From NCBI RefSeq assembly GCF_001746295.1, contig NZ_MJAH01000001.1, forward strand, positions 460,468-524,467: 64,000 bases of DNA. Direction: 5' to 3'. A program made the translations under genes and the position numbers. Positions 34,103-43,027 of the stretch are shown piece after piece (the stretch's first letter is position 1; each line of letters opens with the position of its first letter). The DNA comes from Streptomyces sp. LUP47B (GTDB taxonomy: Bacteria > Actinomycetota > Actinomycetes > Streptomycetales > Streptomycetaceae). The notes under the pieces are model-generated. The model searched no databases and was not told the DNA's origin. It saw only the letters and a program-made list of their open reading frames with translations.

Positions 34103-35221
34103 GTGCTGACCCTAGATTCTCGCATCTCAATACTCCATCTGCCCCGGCCAGGTACTTGGCGCTGGGGCGCGGCCGGCCGAGCCGCGGCGGGGCTCGCGGG
34201 AGAGCGCAACGGGTGGCATGGACCGTGTGGCACTGTCGTACCGAATGAGCGCCTACCGGGTCGAGAAACGCAGGCTGTACATCGGCCACCATCACTGCTG
34301 GCCCCGGCGGGACCGTCTGGGTCGGCGGAGCGACTACCACCTGCTTCCATGGCACCGCCGCCCTGCGGCGAGCGCGAAGACCAATACCCGCTCGGCGCCC
34401 AAGCCGGGCCGCGTATCCTCCCGCCCGGCGCAGCCGCGCGCTCTGGGAGACCTTGTAGCTCGCGGGCGCCGCGCCTGTGCTCGTCAGCCACTGGCCGACC
34501 GAAGCAATCATTCATGCTGCCGCAGACGGGATCTTCGGCCACCCCGACGCCAGGGGCGTAGGTGCAGGAGCCGTCTCACAGCGGTAGATACTGGGCACCG
34601 TCTTCACCGTGAGGGTGGTCTGCCAAACCAGTGCCGGTGGTGCCGTGACCTGCGGCAGGCCGATGCCTCGCCGGGTGCGGCGATGCCGCGGTCGGCCGGG
34701 CCGGAGAGCTCGGCCTGGTCTCGTCCGGTGGGCGGAGCGGGCGCGGTGGTGAGACTGCCCGTGGCGGGGATCATGGTCATCTGCAGGGCGCACGTCATGC
34801 CGCGAGCCTGCCCGGGGCCGCGGCGAGCCCCACTTGCTGTGCAGGTGCTGGGACAGCAAAAGTGCTCACGGGTTCCGGTTCGAAAAGTGCCGCAGCCGAG
34901 GTGCCCTGCACTGCGGAGACGCGGCGGTGTTGGTGGCAAGCTTCCAGCGTCCCGCCGCTGGCGCGGCGGCGGGCGGGAGCGCGAGGACCAGCCAGCTACC
35001 CTCCATCGTGGCCTCGCACGGGGTGGCCTCCGACTTCGGTAGCGGCGTCCTGGTCGATCAGAGACCCGAGGTCCCGGACCGGATCACCGTCCCGGAGAAC
35101 CCGCAGGCCAGGGACGACGGGTGACACCTCGGTTCGAGAGCCCGGAGGCGAGGGGCGTGTCATCGCTTCTTGCACCGGACGGTCTCAACTCCCGATATGC
35201 GCTGCGCTTCTGGGCAGACGC
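34103..35221. other. 1.1-kb stretch without a recognisable gene
   Basis: Open frames here are short, arginine-rich or proline-rich on both strands and resemble no family known to me. No tRNA, terminal repeats or clear promoters were seen. A plus-strand frame ending at 35124 (…VLVDQRPEVPDRITVPENPQ) is less biased than the rest and might be the tail of a decayed gene. It probably represents degraded DNA between the two-component operon and the aryl-CoA operon. Confidence 0.5.
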
Positions 35222-36073
35222 TCAGGAGTCGGTCAGCACGCCCCGCGCGAACTCGTGTGCGGGCTCCTCCAGAGCGCGCCGGAGCTCGAAGAAGAGGTCC
35301 GCCGCCGTTGTGCCGGACCACTTGGCCGGGAGGAGGGCGTCGGGCAGCCCCGGGTCGAGGTAGGGGAAGCGGCGCCAGGCCGTCAGAACGTGGACGTAGT
35401 CGACGAACGCGTCGCGGGCCGGCGTTGTGTTCTTCTCGGCCTCGGCCAGGCGTGTGGCCATCGGCGTGAACTTGGCGACGAACTCGTCGTAGAGCCCCTG
35501 CAACGCATCCAGGTCCCACCAGCGGCTGACCTGTTCGGCGGGGTTGCCGAAGGCCACGTAGTCGCCGCGGAAGAGGTTGACGTACTGGTCCAGGCCGTGT
35601 CGGAGGAGATGGTCGCGGGTGTCGTCGAGCGCGTGGGCGGGAGCGATCCATACCCCCGACGAGACCGTGCCGAAGCCCAGCCATGCCAGCCGTGACCGGA
35701 GCTGGTGGCGGTGCTGCCGCTCGCTCTCCGGCACCGAGAAGACGGCGACGACCCAGCCGTCATCGGGGGCGGTGTGGCGTTCGAAGATCCGGCGGTCGCC
35801 GGTCTCCAGGACGGAGCGGGCATACGGCGAGAGCGCGTAACCCGCCCTGCCGTCCCGCCGCTCCGACACCAGAATCTCGCGGCGCTTGAGCCGGTGAATC
35901 GACGAGCGGACCGCCTGGGCGTCGACGCCGAGTTCGGCGAGCAGCCGTATCAGAGTGCTCACCCCGATCCAGCCGCCGACCTCGCGCGCGTAGAGGCCGT
36001 AGACCGTCACGATCAGGGATCGCGGTGGTGCCGCCTGGGCCGGGTCGTCGTCGAGGAGGTCGCTCATCGTCAC
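35222..36073 (-). CDS. PaaX family transcriptional regulator
   Basis: 283 residues. The N-terminal winged helix typical of PaaX is present (SLIVTVYGLYAREVGGWIGV, VDAQAVRSSIHRLKRREILV), then the effector-binding domain and the PaaX C-terminal domain. PaaX repressors respond to aryl-CoA thioesters, which fits the upstream aryl-CoA ligase/monooxygenase operon on the same strand. A TAAAAT hexamer sits about 9 bases before GTG 36073 and no ribosome site is visible, suggesting a leaderless start at 36073 (ATG 36067 is an alternative). Confidence 0.88.
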   Translation of the reverse strand: MTMSDLLDDDPAQAAPPRSLIVTVYGLYAREVGGWIGVSTLIRLLAELGVDAQAVRSSIHRLKRREILVSERRDGRAGYALSPYARSVLETGDRRIFERHTAPDDGWVVAVFSVPESERQHRHQLRSRLAWLGFGTVSSGVWIAPAHALDDTRDHLLRHGLDQYVNLFRGDYVAFGNPAEQVSRWWDLDALQGLYDEFVAKFTPMATRLAEAEKNTTPARDAFVDYVHVLTAWRRFPYLDPGLPDALLPAKWSGTTAADLFFELRRALEEPAHEFARGVLTDS

Positions 36074-36097
36074 GAATGCAGGATTTTACTGCGTTCG
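36073..36097. promoter_or_regulatory. Operator-like inverted repeat at the PaaX start
   Basis: CGAATGCAG-N7-CTGCGTTCG is a 9-bp dyad with one mismatch. It covers the TAAAAT -10-like element and touches the first base of the PaaX start codon, so a bound repressor would block transcription. Autoregulation by PaaX is inferred. Confidence 0.5.
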
Positions 36098-36538
36098 CCC
36101 GGCAGCCTCCGCGGACGCCCTTGCTTTCAGCGCCGTGGGCCAGGCAGCGGGCCATGGTGCGCTGCCGCCCGCCTCCTTGTCGGGGACGTGGACGGTGACA
36201 TAGCTCCCCCGGGCGGCACGTCGGCGCGGCTCGCTGTCGGCGGCCTCCCGCCACACCTCGAAGGCGAAGGTCATCGAGGATCGGCCGAGGCGGACGAGCT
36301 CGATCCGGGTCTCCACCTCCTGGCCGAACCGGAGGGACGCCTCGAACTCCACCTCGTAGCGCACCCTGGGCGCCACCGGGAAGTAGTCGGGGATGCCGTG
36401 CTCGCGCATCAGCGCGGCCTCCGCCGCCTCGGCGTACCGCACGACGGTGGTGTTGTGGTAGATCCCCGCGGCGTCGGTGTCCACCCACTCCACGCGGGCG
36501 CGGTGGACACCGGACGGGCGGACCGGGTCGTCGCTCAT
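36086..36538 (-). CDS. Hot-dog fold acyl-CoA thioesterase (4HBT type)
   Basis: 150 residues from ATG 36538, overlapping the upstream stop (ATGA). The 4-hydroxybenzoyl-CoA thioesterase motif is clear: RVEWVDTDAAGIYHNTTVVR with the catalytic Asp, followed by YEVEFEASLRFGQEVETRIEL. It should hydrolyse an aryl-CoA product of the operon, for example gentisyl-CoA, to the free acid. The substrate is inferred from context. Confidence 0.85.
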   Translation of the reverse strand: MSDDPVRPSGVHRARVEWVDTDAAGIYHNTTVVRYAEAAEAALMREHGIPDYFPVAPRVRYEVEFEASLRFGQEVETRIELVRLGRSSMTFAFEVWREAADSEPRRRAARGSYVTVHVPDKEAGGSAPWPAAWPTALKARASAEAAGRTQ

Positions 36539-38910
36539 CCGGTCGTCCGGCTGGGCGTCCACCGCAGGTGGACGGCTTCCCGGGGGGTGTCGCGCAGCAG
36601 CGCCAGGCGCGGGCGGACCGCGTCGGTGCGTGAGGTCGGCGGCTTGCGCCGGCCGGCCGCGAACTGGGCCGGCCACTCGGCGCCCGGGCCGCGGTACTCC
36701 TGTTCGGCGGCCGCCTGCAGGGTCCACTGCGGGTTGTAGAGGTGGGTACGGCCGAGCGCGCACAGGTCGGCGCGGCCGGCCAGCAGGATCGAGTTGACGT
36801 CGTCGTACGACGAGATCGCGCCCACCGCGATCACGGCCACGCCCGCCGGGGCGGCGACCTCGTGCCGGATCCGGTCGGCGAACGGGGTCTGGTAGGAGCG
36901 GCCGAAGGCGGGCTTCTCGTCCTTGGTGACCTGGCCGGAGGAGACGTCGATCGCCGCCGCCCCGTGCGCGACGAACGCCCGCGCGATCTCGACCGCGTCG
37001 TGCTCGGTGTTGCCGTCCGGGGACCAGTCGGTCGCCGAGATACGGACCGTCACCGGGCGGTCGGCAGGGAAGGCGGCGCGGACCGCGTCGAAGACCTCCA
37101 GGGGGAAGCGCAGCCGGTTCGTCAGTGCGCCGCCGTACTCGTCCGTGCGGTGGTTCGCGACCGGGGAGAGGAAGGAGGACAGCAGGTAGCCGTGGGCGGC
37201 GTGCACTTCGAGCAGGTCGAAGCCGGCCTCCGCGGCCCTGCGCGCGGCCGCCGCGAAGTCGGCCACGACCGCGTCCATGTCCTGGCGGGTCATCTCGCGC
37301 GGTACGTGGCAGCCCGCGCCGTAAGGCAGCGGGGACGGGCCGACGGCCTCCCAGTTACCCTCGTCGAGCGGCTGGTCGATGCCATCCCACATCACCTTGG
37401 TCGAGCCCTTGCGGCCGGCGTGCCCCAGCTGGAGCCCGATCTTCGCCGTGCTGCGCTCGTGCACGAAGGAGGTGACCTCGGTCCACGCGTCGCGCTGGGT
37501 GTCGTTCCACAGGCCCGTGCAACCCGGGGTGATCCGTGCCTCGGGTGAGACGCAGACCATCTCGGTCATGACCAGGCCCGCGCCGCCGAGCGCCTTGGAG
37601 CCCAGGTGGACCAGGTGGAAGTCGTCCGGTACGCCGTCCACAGCCGAGTACATGTCCATCGGGGAGAGCACGATCCGGTTCTTGAGCTCCAGACCGCCGA
37701 TCGAGAAGGGCTGGAACATCGCCGGAGCGGCCTCCGTCTCCGGCAGCCCCTGGGATTTCGCGAAGCCTCGCTCGATCAGCTCGGCGAAGCCGGGGTCGCG
37801 GTCCTTGAGGTTGTCGAAGGTGATCCGGCGGGAGCGGGTGAGGAGGTTGAAGCAGAACTGCGCGGGGTCCTGGCCGGCGTACCTGCCGATGTTCTCGAAC
37901 CACTCCAGCGAGGCCTGCGCGGCGCGCTGCGTGGACTCCACCACGGGCCGGCGTTCGGTCTCGTAGGCCGTCAACGCCTCGTCCACGGCGGGGTGTTCGT
38001 GCAGGCACGCGGCGAGCGCCAGGGCGTCCTCCATGGCCAGCTTGGTGCCAGAGCCGATCGAGAAGTGCGCGGTGTGGGCGGCGTCGCCGAGGAGAACCAC
38101 GTTGTGGTGGTGCCAGCGCTCGTTGCGGACCGTGGTGAAGTTGAGCCACTTCGAGTTGTTGGTCAGCAGGGCGTGACCGGCCAGTTCCTCGGCGAAGATC
38201 TCACGGATCCGCGCGACGGCCTGCTCGTCGGAGACTCCGGGCGGGAACTCCGTGCCCTCGGTCGCGTCGAAGCCGGCGCGGCGCCAGACGTCCTCCGCCA
38301 TCTCGACGATGAAGGTCGAGCCGGAGTCGGAGTACGGGTAGCCGTGGATCTGCATGGTCCCGAAATCCGTCTGCCTGACGAAGAACTGGAAGGCCTCGAA
38401 GACCCGGTCGGTGCCCAGCCACATGTACTTGTTCGCCCGCCGGTCCAGGTCGGGGCCGAACGTGTCGGCGTACTTGGTCCGCACGGCCGAGTTGAGTCCG
38501 TCCGCCGCGACCACGAGGTCGTGGGACTCGCGCAGCTCGTCGACGTCCGGCGCGGTGATCCGGTAGTGCACCGTGACCCCGAGTGCTGCGGCCCGCTCCT
38601 GGAGGATGCGCAGCAGGTCCTTGCGGGACATGGCCGCGAAGCCCTGGCCGCCGACGGTGAACGGGTGCCCGTTGAACTCGATGTCGATGTCAGTCCACCG
38701 GGCGAAACGGTTCTCCATCGCGTCGTGGACGACGGTGTCGGCGTTCTCGATGCCCCCGAGGGTCTCGTCGGAGAAGACGACACCGAAGCCGAAGGTGTCG
38801 TCGGGGGCGTTGCGCTCCCAGACGGTGATCTCGTGGGCGGGGTCCAGCTGCTTCATCAGGGCGGCGAAGTAGAGCCCGCCCGGCCCGCCGCCGACGATCG
38901 CGATCCTCAT
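36535..38910 (-). CDS. Salicylyl-CoA 5-hydroxylase/2-aminobenzoyl-CoA monooxygenase-reductase type bifunctional flavoprotein
   Basis: 791 residues with two flavin domains. Residues 1 to about 395 are a class A FAD monooxygenase (IAIVGGGPGGLYFAALM; VVAADGLNSAVR; LLGDAAHTAHFSIGSG). Residues from about 398 are an Old Yellow Enzyme-type FMN domain (MFQPFSIGGLELKNRIVLSP, GLQLGHAGRKGS, HAAHGYLLSSFLSPVANHR). Known enzymes of this architecture are Streptomyces SdgC-like salicylyl-CoA 5-hydroxylase and 2-aminobenzoyl-CoA monooxygenase/reductase. Sequence alone does not separate the two. It overlaps the ligase gene by ATGA. Confidence 0.87.
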   Translation of the reverse strand: MRIAIVGGGPGGLYFAALMKQLDPAHEITVWERNAPDDTFGFGVVFSDETLGGIENADTVVHDAMENRFARWTDIDIEFNGHPFTVGGQGFAAMSRKDLLRILQERAAALGVTVHYRITAPDVDELRESHDLVVAADGLNSAVRTKYADTFGPDLDRRANKYMWLGTDRVFEAFQFFVRQTDFGTMQIHGYPYSDSGSTFIVEMAEDVWRRAGFDATEGTEFPPGVSDEQAVARIREIFAEELAGHALLTNNSKWLNFTTVRNERWHHHNVVLLGDAAHTAHFSIGSGTKLAMEDALALAACLHEHPAVDEALTAYETERRPVVESTQRAAQASLEWFENIGRYAGQDPAQFCFNLLTRSRRITFDNLKDRDPGFAELIERGFAKSQGLPETEAAPAMFQPFSIGGLELKNRIVLSPMDMYSAVDGVPDDFHLVHLGSKALGGAGLVMTEMVCVSPEARITPGCTGLWNDTQRDAWTEVTSFVHERSTAKIGLQLGHAGRKGSTKVMWDGIDQPLDEGNWEAVGPSPLPYGAGCHVPREMTRQDMDAVVADFAAAARRAAEAGFDLLEVHAAHGYLLSSFLSPVANHRTDEYGGALTNRLRFPLEVFDAVRAAFPADRPVTVRISATDWSPDGNTEHDAVEIARAFVAHGAAAIDVSSGQVTKDEKPAFGRSYQTPFADRIRHEVAAPAGVAVIAVGAISSYDDVNSILLAGRADLCALGRTHLYNPQWTLQAAAEQEYRGPGAEWPAQFAAGRRKPPTSRTDAVRPRLALLRDTPREAVHLRWTPSRTTG

Positions 38911-40556
38911 GCGTTGTTCTCCTCGTTCGCCTTCTCGATCAACTGGCGCAGCAGGTAGTGCTGCAGCTTCCCGCTGGTGTTGCGGGGCAGGGCGTCGGTG
39001 AAGCGGACCGCGCGCGGGTACTTGTACGGCGCCAGCTGGGTCTTGATGTAGTCCTGGATGTCCCTGGCCTTGGCGTCGTCGCCGGTGACGCCCTCGCGCA
39101 GCACCACGAAGGCGCAGACGACCGATCCGCGCTCGGGGTCGGGCTTGGCGACCACCGCGGACTCGACGACATCCGGGTGGGTGTCGATCGCGGCTTCGAC
39201 CTCGGGGCCTCCGATGTTGTAGCCGGAGGAGACGATCATGTTGTCCGTGCGGGCGCGGTAGTGGAAGTAGCCGTCCTCGTCGCGGACGTAGGTGTCGCCC
39301 GTGACGTTCCAGCCGCCCACGACGTAGTTCTCCTGGCGCCGGTCGTCGAGGTAGCGGCAGCCGACCGGGCCGATCACGGCCAGCCGCCCTTCGACACCGG
39401 GACCGAGTTCCTCGCCGTCGAGGCCGAGGACGGTGGCGCGGTAGCCGGGCACCGGTCTTCCGGTCGCCCCGAGGCGGATGTCGTCACCGGCGGCGGAGAT
39501 GAATATGTGGATCATCTCGGTGGCCCCGATGCCGTCGATGACCTTGAGCCCGGTCTCGGCGTGCAGTTGCTTCCACACTTCGTCGGGCAGGTGTTCCCCG
39601 GCGCTGACCGCGGTGCGCAGGCCGCGCAGCCGGTCGGCCTTGTCCGCCTTGAGGATCTGCTTGTACGCCGTCGGTGCGGTCGCGAGGACGGTGACCCCCG
39701 TCCCGGCGACCAGGTCGGCGAGGGGCTCCGGCGCGACGGCCTCGGTCAGCAGTGCGCACGCGCCGGCGCGCAGGGCACACACGACGAGGATGCCGAGGCC
39801 GAAGGTGAACGCGAACGGCGCCGTGCACGACACGAGGTCGTCGGGCCGCACCCGGAGCGTGTGCCGGCCGAAGGTGTTGTCGATGGACAGGATGTCGCGG
39901 TGGAAGTGGGTGGTGATCTTCGGTACGCCGGTGCTGCCCGAGGTGGGCCCGAAGAGGGCCACGTCGTCGGACGCCGTGTCGACCGCGGCGAACTCCGCCG
40001 GCTTCACCGCCGCCCGGCGGCTCAGGTCGTCGGGTGCGTCGCCGCCGTACGCCACGATCGTGAGGTCCGGCGCAACGGTGTCGCGTACGGCCTCGACGTC
40101 GTGCGTGAACCGGTGGTCGACCAGCGCGACGGCGGGGCGGGTCTTCTCTGCGATCGGCGTGAGTTCGCGGGCGCGCAGCGCCGCCATTGTTGTCACTACG
40201 ATGCCGCCGGCCTTGAGCACGCCGAGCCAGGCCGCGACGGTCCACGGGTTGTTCGGGGAGCGCAGGAGCACCCGGTTGCCGGGGGTCAGGCCGAGGTCCT
40301 CCGTGAGCACATGGGCGATCTGGTTGGCCCGACAGCGCAGTTCGCCGTAGGTCCACACCTCGCCCTCCGGCGTGCGCAGGGCGGGGCGGTCGGGGCCGAA
40401 GGTGTCGGCGGGTATGTCGATGATCTCGGTGGCGGCGTTGAGGCGCTCGGGGTACTGGAGTTCGTCCGTGGTGAACTCCAGCACCGGCCACAGATGGCGT
40501 GGCGGGAGATGGTCGCGGGCGAACGTGTCCGGGTAGGCGGAGGGCGCGAGGTCCAT
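38907..40556 (-). CDS. Benzoate-CoA-ligase-family aryl-CoA ligase
   Basis: 549 residues of the ANL superfamily. The AMP-binding P-loop is FGPTSGSTGVPKITTHFHRD, with later GIGATEMIHIF, the YRARTDNMIVSSGYNIGG hinge and a C-terminal catalytic Lys in LPRNTSGKLQHYLL. It would activate an ortho-substituted benzoate (salicylate or anthranilate) with ATP and CoA for the downstream monooxygenase. ATG 40556 follows AGAAAGGA. A 127-base gap with a direct repeat separates it from the thioesterase gene. Confidence 0.87.
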   Translation of the reverse strand: MDLAPSAYPDTFARDHLPPRHLWPVLEFTTDELQYPERLNAATEIIDIPADTFGPDRPALRTPEGEVWTYGELRCRANQIAHVLTEDLGLTPGNRVLLRSPNNPWTVAAWLGVLKAGGIVVTTMAALRARELTPIAEKTRPAVALVDHRFTHDVEAVRDTVAPDLTIVAYGGDAPDDLSRRAAVKPAEFAAVDTASDDVALFGPTSGSTGVPKITTHFHRDILSIDNTFGRHTLRVRPDDLVSCTAPFAFTFGLGILVVCALRAGACALLTEAVAPEPLADLVAGTGVTVLATAPTAYKQILKADKADRLRGLRTAVSAGEHLPDEVWKQLHAETGLKVIDGIGATEMIHIFISAAGDDIRLGATGRPVPGYRATVLGLDGEELGPGVEGRLAVIGPVGCRYLDDRRQENYVVGGWNVTGDTYVRDEDGYFHYRARTDNMIVSSGYNIGGPEVEAAIDTHPDVVESAVVAKPDPERGSVVCAFVVLREGVTGDDAKARDIQDYIKTQLAPYKYPRAVRFTDALPRNTSGKLQHYLLRQLIEKANEENNA

Positions 40557-40582
40557 CGGCGTTCCTTTCTGCCGGGGGTTCC

Positions 40583-40676
40583 GTGCACAGGGTGCGGATC
40601 GTGCGGAGGAGGGAAAGGGATCGGAAAGGCGTCTGCCTGGTCCGTCCTGTGCACCGGGTGCGGGCCGTGCAGAGGG
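40583..40676. repeat. Two imperfect 27-bp direct repeats in the gap before the ligase gene
   Basis: GTGCACAGGGTGCGGATCGT… at 40583-40609 and GTGCACCGGGTGCGGGCCGT… at 40649-40676, 66 bases apart. They fill most of the only long gap inside the aryl-CoA operon. They may mark an internal promoter or a duplication. Confidence 0.5.
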
Positions 40677-40683
40677 ATGGAGT

Positions 40684-41604
40684 TCAGGAGGTGGTGCGGA
40701 TCAGGCCTTCCTGGACGACGGTCGCGAGGTGGACTCCGCCGGCGGTGAAGAACCGGCCGGTGGCGAGACCGCGGCCGGACTCGGCGGCGACGGCCTCCTG
40801 GGCGTACAGGAGCCAGCCGTCCATTGGGCCGGGCCGGTGGAACCACATCGCGTGGTCGAGGCTGGCGGTGACGAGTCCCGGCCGGGCCCAGGCCAGGCCG
40901 AGCACCCGCAGGACGGGTTCGAGGATCGTGTAGTCGCAGACGTAGGCGAGCGCGGCGAGATCGCGCTGGGCGTCGGTCAGCCCGTCCACGGGCCCCAGCT
41001 TCTCGAACGGTCGTACCCACACGGCCTGTTGGGGTACTTGCTCGCCCTCGATCGTGAGGTAGACGGGCCCGGGAACGTGTCGCATGTCGAAGCTGCGGCC
41101 GCCGCTCCAGTACGCGCGCGACGCGTCCGTCATCGTCCCCCGAGGCGCCTCGGAAGCTGTGCCGGAGAGGTACGACGCCGAGCTGGGCAGCTCCTCGGGG
41201 GCCGGGACACCCACGGGCGGCTGGGCACTGTATGTCGCCGAACCAGGCTCGCCCGCCGCGAAGTTGGCGAGACAGACGTAGACCGGCTTGCCGTTCTGGA
41301 AGCCGCGGACCTGCCGGGTGGCGTAGCCGCGGCCGTCGCGCAGCAGCTCCACCTCGTAGCGGACCTCGGCGCCGATGTCGACCGGCCGCAGGAAGTAGGA
41401 GTGAGTCGAGTGCAGCGTCTTGCCCTCGACCGACCTCATGGCGGCGGCCGCGGCCTGGGCGACCATGTCGCCGCCGTACGCCTTGGGCCAGGGGCAGGGC
41501 TGGGTGGTCGCGGTGAAGGCACGGTCGTAGTGCTCGGGCTCGGCGGGCTTCAGCGTGACCGCCGCGGCGAAGAGCGCGGACGTCGGCTCCGTCCCGGCCT
41601 TCAT
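40684..41604 (-). CDS. Acyl-CoA thioesterase II (TesB-like double hot-dog)
   Basis: 306 residues from ATG 41604, overlapping the cupin gene stop (ATGA). TesB features are PWPKAYGGDMVAQAAAAAMR in the first hot-dog and LDHAMWFHRPGPMDGWLLYA in the second. It hydrolyses acyl- or aryl-CoA esters. Together with the 4HBT enzyme the operon holds two unrelated thioesterases, suggesting release of more than one CoA intermediate or CoA salvage. Confidence 0.85.
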   Translation of the reverse strand: MKAGTEPTSALFAAAVTLKPAEPEHYDRAFTATTQPCPWPKAYGGDMVAQAAAAAMRSVEGKTLHSTHSYFLRPVDIGAEVRYEVELLRDGRGYATRQVRGFQNGKPVYVCLANFAAGEPGSATYSAQPPVGVPAPEELPSSASYLSGTASEAPRGTMTDASRAYWSGGRSFDMRHVPGPVYLTIEGEQVPQQAVWVRPFEKLGPVDGLTDAQRDLAALAYVCDYTILEPVLRVLGLAWARPGLVTASLDHAMWFHRPGPMDGWLLYAQEAVAAESGRGLATGRFFTAGGVHLATVVQEGLIRTTS

Positions 41605-42083
41605 CGGTTCAGCCAGTCGCGCAGGTCGGCGTCTGCGACGTCGGCCAGGTTGACGACGATGTTCTCCGGCGTACGGGTGGTCATCCAGGTCAAGGGCTTG
41701 GAACGCGAGAGGTTGCACTCGATGTGCGGCATGAACGGCGGTACGAAGACCCAGTCGCCCTCCGCCATGTCGACGTAGTCCTCGAACTTCTCGCCGAAGT
41801 AGATGCGCGCCCGGCCCGACAGGACGTAACCGCCGGTCTCCGCCTCGCCGTGGTGGTGGGTCACCGAGCGGTAGCCGGGCTCGTTGCGCACCTTTCCGAA
41901 CCACAGCCTGGTGGCCGGGGTGTGCTGGACGGAGACGCCGGAGACGCGGCTCGCGCCGGCGGACTGGCCGGTGGCGCCGACTTCGAGGCCGCCACGGGTC
42001 ACGACCGGGACGACCAGGCCGGACGGGTCGGCGTACATCGAGTTGTCGCCCTCCAGTACGTACTTGGAGAGATCGGGTTCCAT
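41601..42083 (-). CDS. Single-domain cupin protein
   Basis: 160 residues from ATG 42083. The two cupin motifs are present: RSVTHHHGEAETGGYVLSGR with metal-binding His/His/Glu, and DWVFVPPFMPHIECNL with the fourth His. The length is about half that of bicupin gentisate 1,2-dioxygenases. Placed between FAA hydrolase and thioesterase II, it may be a ring-cleaving dioxygenase, an isomerase or a hydrolase acting on the pathway product. The reaction is not known. Confidence 0.75.
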   Translation of the reverse strand: MEPDLSKYVLEGDNSMYADPSGLVVPVVTRGGLEVGATGQSAGASRVSGVSVQHTPATRLWFGKVRNEPGYRSVTHHHGEAETGGYVLSGRARIYFGEKFEDYVDMAEGDWVFVPPFMPHIECNLSRSKPLTWMTTRTPENIVVNLADVADADLRDWLNR

Positions 42084-42085
42084 GG

Positions 42086-42910
42086 TCAGCTCCTGGGGTC
42101 GGTGAGGCGGATGCGGTTGCGGAGGGTGCCGATGCCGGGGATCTCGGTCTCCAGGAGATCGCCGTCGGCGAGAAAGACCGGCGGTGTCATGCCCATCCCC
42201 ACACCACCGGGGGTGCCGGTCAGGACGATGTCGCCGGGGCGCAGGGTGGTGAAGGCGGAGACGTAGCCGAGCAGATCCGCCGCGTCGAACACGAGGGTGC
42301 GGGTGTTGCCGCGCTGGCGTTCGGCTCCGTTGACGCGGCAGATCACCTCGACGCCCGCGACCGGGTCGAGTTCGTCGGGGGTGACGAGCAGCGGGCCGAG
42401 CGGGGTGGTCCGGTCCCATGCCTTGCCCTGGAACCACTGCAGGGTGCGCCGCTGCCAGTCCCGCACGCTGACGTCGTTGGCGACGGTGTAGCCCGCGATG
42501 GAGCGTGCGGCCAGGTCCCGGTCCGCGCCGCTGAGTTCGGCGCCGACGACGACCGCGAGTTCCGCTTCCCAGTCCACGTCGAGGCCCTTGGGAAGGACCA
42601 GGTCGTCCTCGGGGCCCGTCAGCGTGTCGGCGTACTTGGCGAAGAGCGTGGGGTGGGCCGGCAGCTCACGACCCATCTCGGTGATGTGGTCGGCGTAGTT
42701 GAGGCCACAGCACACGACCTTGCGCGGCGACGGCAGCGGCAGCACCGGTACGGCGCCGGGCAGCTCGGCCCCGGCGAGGTCCGCGAAGCGATCGGGCGCC
42801 GTGGTGGCCAGCAGCGTGGAGAGGTCGTCGGCCGGCAGGGCCCGCCAGCGGCCGCCGTCGAGGACGGCGGCCGTACGACGGCCGCGATGGGCCACGGTGG
42901 CGAGCTTCAT
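42086..42910 (-). CDS. Fumarylacetoacetate hydrolase family protein
   Basis: 274 residues, the usual size for acylpyruvate hydrolase-like FAH proteins. The core is KVVCCGLNYADHITEMG, WEAELAVVVG with the metal-binding Glu, and TGTPGGVGMGMTPP. Such enzymes hydrolyse fumarylpyruvate/maleylpyruvate in gentisate catabolism or related beta-dicarbonyl ring-opening products. GGGAGAA precedes ATG 42910. It is the first gene of the aryl-CoA operon and divergent from RidA. Confidence 0.87.
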   Translation of the reverse strand: MKLATVAHRGRRTAAVLDGGRWRALPADDLSTLLATTAPDRFADLAGAELPGAVPVLPLPSPRKVVCCGLNYADHITEMGRELPAHPTLFAKYADTLTGPEDDLVLPKGLDVDWEAELAVVVGAELSGADRDLAARSIAGYTVANDVSVRDWQRRTLQWFQGKAWDRTTPLGPLLVTPDELDPVAGVEVICRVNGAERQRGNTRTLVFDAADLLGYVSAFTTLRPGDIVLTGTPGGVGMGMTPPVFLADGDLLETEIPGIGTLRNRIRLTDPRS

Positions 42911-42951
42911 CGGAGTTCTCCCGGGGGCTTCGGAGCAGCTTTATAGCGAGA

Positions 42952-42970
42952 TTTTCACGATCGTCGAAAA
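42952..42970. promoter_or_regulatory. AT-rich near-palindrome in the FAH/RidA divergent promoter region
   Basis: TTTTC-ACGATCGT-CGAAAA: a perfect 8-bp palindromic core with A/T arms offset by one base, in a noticeably AT-rich patch of the 117-base region. It is a candidate operator for PaaX or another regulator, but does not resemble the dyad at the PaaX start. Confidence 0.4.
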
Positions 42971-43027
42971 CAGTCAATAGATGAGCTACGCTGACCGCAC
43001 CCACCCCGTCCCAGGAGGTACGCGCAC

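Noticed and set aside
34218..35042. 274-codon plus-strand frame in the gap before the PaaX gene
   Set aside because: Arginine-rich and without family resemblance or ribosome site; treated as non-coding.
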